From Chondrosia reniformis (taxonomy: Eukaryota; Porifera; Demospongiae; Chondrillida; Chondrillidae): a DNA stretch of 64,000 nucleotides. The stretch spans positions 2,501-66,500 of the forward strand of contig OX359202.1 in assembly GCA_947172415.1 (NCBI GenBank). Direction: 5' to 3'. Below are positions 54,401-64,000 of the stretch, piece by piece; the stretch's first letter is position 1, and the number at the start of each line of letters is the position of its first letter. The position numbers and the translations under genes were made by a program. The notes beneath the pieces were generated by a model, which was not told the origin of the DNA, searched no databases, and saw only the letters and a list, made by a program, of their open reading frames with translations.

Positions 54401-57400
54401 GAAATTTAATTTGACTGCCTCTTCTTTCCTTAGTGTTTTTCAATACCCTGGTCTCATGTCCAGTCAGATCTGTCTACCAAATAAGGAGAATTCAAAGTTC
54501 AGTTGCCCTGGATGGAGTAGTACCAGGTGTTGGGTTGCAAATGAGGTGTAAAAATTTTCATTCTTTCAAAGTTAGTTTTATCAGAGTAGCTGCTCCATTC
54601 TGTAACACATTTAATCACCCTCTCCTGCAGTTTTATATTCATCCTCACAACACCTACGATAGAGATGGCCTGAAAAAAATTCTCGAAGATGAATTGATTA
54701 AACCTCGTGTAAGTTCAACGTTTACGTACATGCAAAGTATCTCTTATCCTTTGCTGTCACTCGCACTGTTGATGCAGTATATCCTTGTGCATTACAGGCA
54801 TTAGATAAGCAGTTTGCCTTTGCATATCGAAGAGAGGTTTCGCTAGCCTTGAGTGCCAAGCTTCCAATTTTTTTAAAAGAAAAAAGCAAATTCAAAAATA
54901 CTTTCAGTATTACAGGTACATCATATCCATACATTAGCCACACCCTCACACTAGCCACACCCTCACACTAGCCACACCCTCACACTAGCCACACCCTCAC
55001 ACTAGCCACACCCTCACACTAGCCACACCCTCACACTAGCCACACCCTCACACTAGCCACACCCTCGCACTAGCCACACCCACACACTAGCCACACCCTC
55101 GCACTAGCTGCACCCACACACTAGCCACACCCTCGCACTAGCCACACCCACACACTAGCCACACCCTCGCACTAGCCACACCCACGCACTAGCCACACCC
55201 TCGCACTAGCCACACCCATGCACTAGCCACACCCTCGCACTAGCTGCACCCACACACTAGCCACACCCTCGCACTAGCCACACCCACACACTAGCCACAC
55301 CCTCGCACTAGCCACACCCACACACTAGCCACACCCTCGCACTAGCCACACCCATGCACTAGCCACACCCACACACTAGCCACACCCTCGCACTAGCCAC
55401 ACCCTCGCACTAGCCACACCCTCGCACTAGCCACACCCTCGCACTAGCCAAACCCTCGCACTAGCCACACCCACGCACTAGCCACACCCACGCACTAGCC
55501 ACACCCACACACTGCAATGTATTCGACTGTCCCTTTAGAGGAAGCAAAGCGACTGGGTTTCCTAGACTCTCCAATCTGGCACATTTCCTCGCTACTCAAA
55601 AACAGTTAGTGACACACTTTATCATACTCTCTAAGAGTTGATGATTGTTAATATTCTTACTTCAGAGCCGCAGGTCTGTGCCTCCTATCCACCAGAGGTT
55701 ATCGTCCCAAGACCCACTCCAGATGTTGATTTGGAAAGAGCTGCTCCCTTCTACCGAGAAAACAGGTTTCCTGTAGCAACCTGGAGGTGTAACAATGGAG
55801 CTATATTATTCAGAGGAGCAGCCGCCATTGGCAAACGGTATTTTACCAACCTCCCCATCCGCCTGCCCACCTACTGCTATTCCATGTCATATAGTGGTAG
55901 TTCTGTCAGTAGAGACGACCAAAGTCTGTTACAACAGATTTGTGGTTGTCTTGAAAGCCAAGATGATATAAAGTTGTACGTCTTCACAGAGAGGAGTGAC
56001 CTTATCCTGAAGTGAGTACATTTTTATACAAATACGTGCAAACTGTTTTATTCATTTATGAATCTTTTTTAAATATTCAGGAATTTACCGCATACTCTTT
56101 CTTTGGAACAAAAAGAAAGTAATTTCATGTCCTTCATCCTACCTCTCCATCCTCCCCATATCCTCTTCCACATCTCCTCTCCATCTCCTCTCCATCCTCT
56201 TCATCTCCTCTCCATCCTCTTCCACATCTCCTCTCCATCTCCTCCCTATCTCCTCTCCATCTTCTCTCCATCCTCCCTATCTCCTCTCCATCTCCTCTCC
56301 ATCCTCTTCATCTCCTCTCCATCTCCTCTCCATCTCCTCCCTATCTCCTCTCCATCTCCTCTCCATCCTCTCCATCTCCTCTCCATCTCCACTCCATCCT
56401 CTCCATCTCCTCTCCATCCTCTCCATCTCCACTCCATCTCCTCTCCATCTCCTCTCCATCTCTCCATCCTCTCCATCTCCTCTCCATCTCCTCTCCATCT
56501 CCTCCCTATCTCCTCTCCATCTTCTCTCCATCCTCCCTATCTCCTCTCCATCTCCTCTCCATCTCCTCTCCATCTCCTCCCTATCTCCTCTCCATCTCCT
56601 CTCCATCTCCTCTCCATCTCCTCTTCATCTCCTCTCCATCTCCTCTCCATCTCCTCTCCATCTCCTCTCCATCTCCTCTCCATCCTCTTCATCTCCTCTC
56701 CATCTCCTCCCTATCTCCTCTCCATCTCCTCTCCATCCTCTCCATCTCCTCTCCATCTCCTCTCCATCCTCTCCATCTCCTCTCCATCTCCTCCCCATCT
56801 CCACTCCATCTCCTCTCCATCCTCTCCATCTCCTCTCCATCTCCTCTCATCCTCTCCATCTCCTCCCCATCTCCTCTCCATCTCCTCCCCATCTCCACTC
56901 CATCTCCTCCCCATCTCCTCTCCATCTCCTCTCCATCTCCTCTCCATCTCCTCTCATCCTCTCCATCTCCTCTCCATCTCCTCTCCATCTCCTCCCCATC
57001 TCCACTCCATCTCCTCCCCATCTCCACTCCATCTCCTCTCCATCTCCTCCCTATCTTCTCTCCATCCTCTCCATCTCCTCTCCATCTCCTCTCCATCCTC
57101 TTCATCTCCTCTCCATCTCCTCTCCATCTCCTCTCCATCTCCTCTCCATCTCCTCCCTATCTCCTCTCCATCTTCTCTCCATCCTCCCTATCTCCTCTCC
57201 ATCTCCTCTCCATCCTCTCCATCTCCTCTCCATCCTCTTCATCTCCTCTCCATCTCCTCTCCATCTCCTCCCCATCTCCACTCCATCTCCTCCCCATCTC
57301 CTCCCCATCTCCTCTCCATCTCCTCTCCATCTCCTCTCCATCTCCTCTCCATCTCCTCTCCATCTCCTCTCATCCTCTCCATCTCCTCTCCATCTCCTCC

Positions 57401-60400
57401 CTATCTCCTCTCCATCTCCTCTCCATCCTCTCCATCTCCTCTCCATCTCCTCTCATCCTCTCCATCTCCTCTCCATCTCCTCTCCATCTCCTCCCTATCT
57501 CCTCTCCATCTCCTCTCCATCTCCTCTCCATCTCCTCCCTATCTCCTCTCCATCTCCTCTCCATCTCCTCTCCATCTCCTCTTCATCTCCTCTTCATCTC
57601 CTCTCCATCCTCCCATCTATCTCTGTAGTATATTTCTATTCTGGAGTTAAATTTGTTTATCCTGATCGACTTCCGACTGTGAAGAATGTTCAGCATAGTT
57701 TCAATAAATTGGCAAATTTGTTAGAGAACAGATAGTAGGTTACTTGAGGTGTGCTCCTGAGTGCACTGCAAGTCATGGTTAACCACTGTTCTGCAGCAAT
57801 TCCTCCTACCTCAGTGCACTAGAGGACTCTGGTTGGTTGCATAGACTCAGTGACATACTGGCACTGGCCTGTGAGATCAGTCTTCTCCTACGAGAAGGGG
57901 GAACATCTGTGCTGGTGGCTTATGAGTGTGGAAGAGACCTGACCACGCAGGTACATTGTTGTGCAATCTTCTGTGCTTGGAGCATCTGTGAATATAAGTC
58001 TTAATTTTACAGATTGTCAGTTTAGTTCAGTTGCTGTCAGATTCACACTACCGGACCATCAAAGGGTTCCAGGTACGTACGTACATGTATTTATGTCTTT
58101 ATGAACTGCTGTCTCTACTAGTCAATCAGTCACTAGGGATGTGGTAGACTGAATGTAGACACGCCCACTAGGGATGTGGTAGACTGAATGTAGACACGCC
58201 CACTGGGGATGTGGTAGACTGAATGTAGACACGCCCACTAGGGATGTGGTAGACTGAATGTAGACACGCCCACTAGGGATGTGGTAGACTGAATGTAGAC
58301 ACGCCCACTAGGGATGTGGTAGACTGAATGTAGACACGCCCACTAGGGATGTGGTGGACTGAATGTAGACACGCCCACTAGGGATGTGGTAGACTGAATG
58401 TAGACACGCCCACTAGGGATGTGGTGGACTGAATGTAGACACGCCCACTAGGGATGTGGTAGACTGAATGTAGACACGCCCACTAGGGATGTGGTAGACT
58501 GAATGTAGACACGCCCACTAGGGATGTGGTAGACTGAATGTAGACACGCCCACTAGGGATGTGGTAGACTGAATGTAGACACGCCCACTAGGGATGTGGT
58601 AGACTGAATGTAGACATGCCCACTAGGGATGTGGTAGACTGAATGTAGACACGCCCACTAGGGATGTGGTAGACTGAATGTAGACACGCCCACTAGGGAC
58701 GTGGTAGACTGAATGTAGACTCGCCCACTAGGGACGTGGTAGATTGAATGTAGACACACCCACTAGGGATGTGGTAGACTGAATGTAGACACGCCCACTA
58801 TGGATGTGGTAGACTGAATGTAGACACGCCCACTAGGGACGTGGTAGACTGAATGTAGACACGCCCACTAGGGATGTGGTGGACTGAATGTAGACACGCC
58901 CACTAGGGACGTGGTAGACTGAATGTAGACACGCCCACTAGGGACGTGGTGGACTGAATGTAGACACGCCCACTAGGGACGTGGTAGACTGAATGTAGAC
59001 ACGCCCACTAGGGACGTGGTAGACTGAATGTAGACACGCCCACTAGGGACGTGGTAGACTGAATGTAGACACGCCCACTAGGGATGTGGTAGACTGAATG
59101 TAGACACGCCCACTAGGGATGTGGTAGACTGAATGTAGACACGCCCACTTGGGACGTGGTAGACTGAATGTAGACACGCCCACTAGGGATGTGGTGGACT
59201 GAATGTAGACTCGCCCACTAGGGATGTGGTGGACTGAATGTAGACACGCCCACTAGGGATGTGGTGGACTGAATGTAGACACGCCCACTAGGGATGTGGT
59301 AGACTGAATGTAGACACACCCACTAGGGATGTGGTAGACTGAATGTAGACACACCCACTAGGGATGTGGTGGACTGAATGTAGACTCGCCCACTAGGGAT
59401 GTGGTGGACTGAATGTAGACACGCCCACTAGGGATGTGGTGGACTGAATGTAGACACGCCCACTAGGGATGTGGTAGACTGAATGTAGACACACCCACTA
59501 GGGATGTGGTAGACTGAATGTAGACACACCCACTAGGGATGTGGTAGACTGAATGTAGACACACCCACTAGGGATGTGGTAGACTGAATGTAGACACGCC
59601 CACTAGGGATGTGGTAGACTGAATGTAGATACGCCCACTAGGGACATTAGAGAAAGATAGTATTGTATTTATGAAGCCCTATACTATGCTCTTAAGCATA
59701 ATATGCATATGCAAATGAGCAGTTTTAATAAACAGTTGTGGTCACCAGTGAAAAGTGTGTAAAACTATGAATATGCTAACCTGCGGTCTATCATTTCTTC
59801 AAACTTCCGTTCACTCCTTATATGGTTGATTCAGCATTTTTCCCTTTTTAACGAGGTCACGCTTTGATAACTTTCGCTTGTTGTTCCAGGGGCTGAGGGT
59901 AGTTCTGTTTACACAACAGCTTGTGCTGCAAGTGACGCTGGGTTTGTTTGGTCTCAAGAGAGCAATTACGTGGGTGGGTCAGGCGGAGACATGGCAAATA
60001 TGGCTAAGCCGGGCACTTAAACTATACTACCTATGCATATGCAAATGAGCAGTTTAATAGACAGGTGTGGCCACCAGTGAGAAGTGTGTAAAACTATGAA
60101 TATGCTAACCTGCGGCGGCAATGTCATTTCTTCACACTTCCCGTTTACTCCTTATATGGTTGATTCAGCATTTTTCCCTTTTAATGAGGGATGTTGCGCT
60201 TTGAGCTCCAGAGGTTGAGGGTAGCTCTGTTTACACAACAGCTTGTTTGGGCAAGTGATGCTGGGTTTGTTTGGTCTCAAGAGAGCAATTATCTGGCTGT
60301 GTTAGGCCGCCACAATACAAATACATATGTATACTGCACCGCTGTCTGTAGATGCTCATACAAAAAGAATGGCTGAGATATAGCCATCCTTTTGCTACTC

Positions 60401-62964
60401 GTAATGGACAGGCAGTGGATGGCTCTGATGAGGTGGGACCCATTTTCTTGCAGTGGGTGGATGCAGTTTGGCAAGTATTACAGCAATTTCCATCGGCTTT
60501 TGAATTTAATGAAGATTTCCTTGAGGTTAAGATGCACACGTGTCTTGCACAGCAGGCTGTCAGTCGTGTCTTGCACAGCAGGCTGTCAGTCGTGTCTTGC
60601 ACAGCAGGCTGTCAGTCGTGTCTTGCACAGCAGGCTGTCAGTCGTGTCTTGTTTGTCTGCAGACTCTAGTGCACCACTCTCTGTCTGGAATGTTTGGGAC
60701 CTTTCTGACAGACTCTCACCAAGAAAGACAGGACATGGTAAACAAACTCACATACTTGGAAACAAACATTTATTTACACCAGCTACCTGTGTTTGCAGAT
60801 GGCACAGGATGGTACTATAGCATTCTGGACCTGGGTAGAAATATGCAACGAAACAGACAAAAGATTTCACAATCAACTCTTCTCCAAAGATCTGTACCCA
60901 GGGTAAGTGTCACTGTACTATTGGTAGCATACAGGAAGAGTGTCTCATTGTCCTAGGTTTGTGTTGGTCAACTTTGAGGTGCCATGTCTACAGCTGTGGT
61001 CCTCATATTACTGCCATTGGAGGAGTGAAGTGAGAGTTATTTAACGTTTATGTTTGCATAAATATTTGTATTTTATATTGCATTTATTAGTGGAACTGTG
61101 TAAATCACAAACCATTGTTGAAGCTGGATTTAGAGACAATACATGAGATCTGCCAGGTAATGTAATTTAGTTAAACTTTTCAGGTCCCATCACTGCAACT
61201 ACCTCCTGCAGGAGGTGCGCTCAAAATGCTTACCTCTAGAGGCCTTGTTACAAGGCACTGAACAATCAGGACTAAAAAGAGGTGATTTGTTGACCCATCG
61301 CTTGATATGGCTATATATGACGGCACTTTCCATCTACGTATGTAGCATCTATTGACCTGCTCGATGCAGACCTTTCTCAGTCCTTACATGGTCATTCACT
61401 CAGTAATCGTGTTGCACAAGACATTTTCAGCAAGCACCGATCAGCAAGGGCCCAAACAAAGCTACAAGACCTATCAGGCCACCTCCAGGCACTAGGTAGC
61501 TGGCTGTGCCGAGAGCTATAGCTTGTCACTATGTTCCTGTTTGTGTAGGTGTTGATCCAACCATCAGCCAACATGTCCACTTGAAGGAACAAACTTGCTG
61601 TGGTTATCTCATTAAACAAGGTGGTAAGTGCATAAATGCAGGAGTTACGGTGGGGTGACTAGAACCATAATTTGATTAAAGATAAGTTAACAAAACAAAA
61701 GGGAGTAGTTGTATGGGAAATCAACCTTATTTCTGCATTTCATTATTGTATGACTTCCCTGCGTGTATGGCTGGAACAAAAGAAGTGAATCCAACTCTAG
61801 GTGTACTAACAAGTTAAGAGAGATTGAGAGTGAAATGTGATCAGATGTTACATGCAGTGCAATAGATACTTTAGAGACTTGCCCTTTCTCCTGCTATTTG
61901 TAGGTCGTGTGAGAAACTGGAAGAAAAGATGGTTTATCCTAGATTTTTCAAAAGGATACCTTTGTTACTTTAAAAATGAAGAGGTATGTCTGTTGTTGAG
62001 CAGTACAAACATGCTTCAACATTTCCATCCATCCTTCCACCTTTCCATCCATCCTTCCACCTTTCCATCCATCCTTCCACCTTTCCATCCATCCTTCCAC
62101 CTTTCCATCCATCCTTCCCCTTTCCATCCATCCTTCCACCTTTCCATCCATCCTTCCACCTTTCCATCCATCCTTCCACCTTTCCATTCATCCTTCCACC
62201 TTTCCATCCATCTTTCCACCTTTCCACCTTTCCATCCATCCTTCCACCTTTCCATCCATCCATCCTTCCCATCCATCCTTCCCCTTTTCCATCCATCCTT
62301 CCCCTTTTCCATCCATCCTTCCCCTTTTCCATCCATCCTTCCACCTTTCCACCCATCCTTCCACCTTTCCATCCATCCTTCCACCTTTCCATCCATCCTT
62401 CCCATCCATCCTTCCCCTTTTCCATCCATCCTTCCCCTTTTCCATCCATCCTTCCACCTTTCCATTCATCCTTCCACCTTTCCATCCATCCTTCCACCTT
62501 TCCATCCATCCTTCCACCTTTCCACCCATCCTTCCACCTTTCCATCCATCCTTCCACCTTTCCATCCATCCTTCCACCTTTCCATCCATCCATCCTTCCA
62601 CCTTTCCACCCATCCTTCCACCTTTCCATCCATCCTTCCACCTTTCCACCCATCCTTCCACCTTTCCACCCATCCTTCCACCTTTCCACCCATCCTTCCA
62701 CCTTTCCACCCATCCTTCCACCTTTCCATCCATCCTTTCACCTTTCCAAATGCTCTTGTATGGCAGGCTGCAGCTGAACGAACCCATCCTTTGGGAGTGC
62801 TAAATCTTCAAGATATTAAGGAAGTATACCAAAAGGACCGCGATGACCACCTCACTAAAAACATATTTAATGTTGTCACACCAAACAGGACATATCAAAT
62901 GCGAGCTCCTACACTTCTCACACTGGAAATTTGGTTGAAATTATTGCAAATACCACTTCAATAA
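51466..62964 (+). CDS. SBF/MTMR5-13-like myotubularin pseudophosphatase: GRAM, MTM, PH, no DENN
   Basis: The first exon starts at 51466 ([17 protein letters not shown]). The next (about 51750-51932) gives the PH-GRAM start: [19 protein letters not shown] and [14 protein letters not shown]. Exon 52604-52702 and a large Ser/Pro-rich exon up to 54375 follow. The myotubularin part runs from 54.4 to 61.6 kb with [39 protein letters not shown] and [20 protein letters not shown]. In the P-loop position [12 protein letters not shown] replaces the family VHCSDGWDRTAQ pattern, so the catalytic Cys and Arg are lost. A C-terminal PH domain ([20 protein letters not shown], then [20 protein letters not shown]) ends at 62964. 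The order and sequence match the SBF1/SBF2 C-terminal half. No DENN domain is visible and little space exists for one. Some GRAM exons are uncertain. Confidence 0.8.
53424..53565 (+). repeat. 15-bp coding repeat ([10 protein letters not shown]) in SBF-like gene
   Basis: About nine in-frame 15-bp units encode GPAPK or GPAPQ in the disordered linker between the GRAM and myotubularin regions. Confidence 0.93.
54935..55514 (+). repeat. 17-bp minisatellite (~34 units), SBF-like intron
   Basis: The unit is CTAGCCACACCCTCACA, with CTCG and CCAC variants; the later part alternates two variants, giving a higher-order 34-bp pattern. It fills the intron before the [15 protein letters not shown] exon. 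Confidence 0.95.
56140..57618 (+). repeat. ~1.5-kb G-free CTCTCCATCTC array, SBF-like intron
   Basis: The units are mainly CTCTCCATCTC, with CCTATCTC, CCCATCTC and TCATC variants. The sense strand is almost entirely C, T and A across the whole array. It starts just after a short exon-like piece (about 56081-56117) whose donor would be GTAATT. The long ORFs on both strands are repeat artefacts. Confidence 0.95.
58126..59645 (+). repeat. 35-bp minisatellite (~43 units), SBF-like intron
   Basis: The unit joins GTAGACTGAATGTAGACACG and CCCACTAGGGATGTG. A few point variants (GGACGTG, GTGGACTG, TCGCCC) occur in clustered patterns. It lies after the exon ending with TIKGFQ and a GTACGTACGTACATG intron start. 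Confidence 0.95.
59701..59990. repeat. Intronic ~290-bp duplication, copy 1
   Basis: ATGCATATGCAAATGAGCAG, AACTATGAATATGCTAACCT, ATATGGTTGATTCAGCATTT and GTCTCAAGAGAGCAATTA occur in the same order here and at 60032-60300, with about 331 bp between copies. Confidence 0.85.
60032..60300. repeat. Intronic ~290-bp duplication, copy 2
   Basis: Diverged second copy of 59701-59990, ending about 45 bp before the acceptor of the [12 protein letters not shown] exon. Neither copy encodes recognisable family sequence. Confidence 0.85.
60537..60652 (+). repeat. 26-bp minisatellite (~4 units), SBF-like intron
   Basis: The unit joins TGTCTTGCACAGCAGGCTGT and CAGTCG. It runs up to the acceptor TTGTTTGTCTGCAG of the exon encoding [20 protein letters not shown]. 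Confidence 0.93.
62020..62748 (+). repeat. 20-bp G-free minisatellite (~36 units), SBF-like intron
   Basis: The unit is ATCCATCCTTCCACCTTTCC, with CCCCTTTT and CACCC variants. It lies in the intron between the two PH-domain exons; the sense strand has virtually no G. The ORFs in all frames are artefacts. Confidence 0.95.
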
Positions 62965-63949
62965 CAATTTTGTGTGTAAAAGTTCTATTTTTAATAATGC
63001 TTTTATTTTTGCTATAAACAAAGTGTCATTATGTGTACATCGATAAATATGTATATTTGTTTCAATATATTGTTATAGTTGAAATGTACAATAACTAGTA
63101 ATTAACACCATTATAGCACAACTGGAAAAAGTAATGAAACAAGACAGTGATTATGTGATAAATCTAACCATACACAGACAACTGACTTTCCCCGACACAT
63201 ATCACATGTTTGTGCATATCATGGTGCGAATTCAAAGTGATGCCATCCCTACTTCTATTTTGAAACCATTGTTGTAAAATGTTTTTGAATCAGTAACTAA
63301 GAGCGTATATAATTATTAACAAATGGCGTCAGAGAAGCCCGGTTCTGGGAGCTTTTCATTGAATTGGACGGCCATGTTTTTCGTTTGATTGATTTATAAA
63401 AACACAGAACTCATTAAACCTAGAGAATGACCAATCAAAACTCCCTTGTGGCGCACTGGAAGGCGAGAAACTATGAATCTATTTATATAACTATGAATAC
63501 GTTAAATACGTTTAAAAAATAATTACTTATGTCAACATACAAAAAGTATAATATATTTGTCTGGCTACTAGTTGCGCTTCATTATACTTTTAGTTACGGT
63601 TAATCTGACCAATAGCTAAAGAATTCTCTTGTATAACTAGATATAACCCTTGACGTTAAACATGGGTATCTATAAGCTATATTATTAATCATTATTTTTG
63701 ATTGATTTGAGTGCATCGTATACATTTGAGTGGCCAATGCAGCCCCTCAGCTCAAGAGAACGCTTGTATGGGCTCTTACATGCTAGAAAACTATGTACGA
63801 TAATGGCTATTTCTAGATTATTCGATCATTCCGATTTCGTAGCTATAGGTCATACAGGCGCCATTTGAGTTACATCATTCACGTTTTTATTGAGAAGCAA
63901 TACATAGCGCCTAATGGTCGGCGAACTATATGCCGAGTCTTCTACAGGA
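62965..63949. other. Intergenic AT-rich sequence after the SBF-like gene
   Basis: No gene of recognisable family. A 21-codon ORF at 63323 (MASEKPGSGSF) is too short to support. Confidence 0.45.
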
Positions 63950-63975
63950 ATGGCCATGGATCACCTTTGTACAGG
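63950..63975 (+). CDS. Possible first coding exon truncated by window end
   Basis: ATGGCCATGGATCACCTTTG followed by TACAG and the donor GTAAGT would encode MAMDHLCT plus one base. It is plausible as a short first exon, but there is no homology to support it. Confidence 0.2.
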
Positions 63976-64000
63976 TAAGTTTAATCGGAATAGCTTCTTT

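Noticed and set aside
56103..57650. 515-codon Ser/Pro/Leu ORF and minus-strand Arg/Gly/Glu ORFs
   Set aside because: They arise from the CTCTCCATCTC simple repeat inside an intron, lack family sequence, and differ from the myotubularin frame.
61970..62964. Long ORFs of GWMERWKD or HPSFHLSI type
   Set aside because: They are produced by the 20-bp intronic repeat between the PH-domain exons.

Overview
The window is nuclear DNA from an early-branching animal, most likely a demosponge. Its genes are animal orthologues with cilia (DRC1, DYNC2I1), nuclear-envelope (BANF1) and metazoan ubiquitin-ligase (HECTD1) functions. They are split by many mostly short GT-AG introns and packed closely. Telomere-type TTAGGG repeats and a tyrosine-recombinase transposon are also present. 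The sponge assignment is inference from gene content and compactness; no marker in the window proves it.

Layout. 1-6.5 kb is mobile or repetitive: a 160-bp hairpin-rich repeat in two identical copies, a small unrecognised ORF, an intact seven-exon Crypton-like tyrosine recombinase gene, and an interstitial telomeric array. 6.5-8.4 kb holds a decayed coiled-coil gene, a long hairpin and a MITE-like element. 8.4-12 kb is DYNC2I1 (-), with a tRNA-Asp just upstream of its start. 12.2-15 kb is a ~169-bp satellite-like repeat interrupted by other sequence. 15.4-18.5 kb is UTP25 (-) and 18.7-31.5 kb is HECTD1 (-). DRC1 (+), EIF1AD (-), two BANF1 copies (+) and a membrane-anchored FIH-like JmjC gene (-) follow up to 38.4 kb. 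NVL (+) fills 38.5-49 kb, a ZFP36/TIS11 gene (-) lies at 49.5-50.3 kb, and a DENN-less SBF/MTMR5-13-like pseudophosphatase gene (+) occupies 51.5-63 kb. A first exon may begin at the right edge.

Gene arrangement. Starts are paired head to head: HECTD1/DRC1 (~0.3 kb), EIF1AD/BANF1 (~0.12 kb), JmjC/NVL (46 bp between ATGs) and ZFP36/SBF-like (~1.2 kb). Ends are paired tail to tail: DRC1/EIF1AD (46 bp), BANF1/JmjC and NVL/ZFP36. The EIF1AD-BANF1 divergent pair is also adjacent in human, so it is a candidate for very old microsynteny. UTP25 and NVL both serve ribosome biogenesis, and DRC1 and DYNC2I1 both serve cilia.

The most unusual structural theme is the load of intronic minisatellites, roughly a fifth of the window by eye. 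In several cases the tandem unit contains the splice junction itself. In NVL about 32 units each carry a pyrimidine tract, CAG and the first 15 nt of the next exon, including TACTAAC. In HECTD1 three introns carry arrays of the 5' splice site, one with 21 nt of exon end in every unit. In DYNC2I1 a five-fold array repeats a 3' splice site. These look like splice-junction-seeded repeat arrays and are the main candidate for something not previously described.
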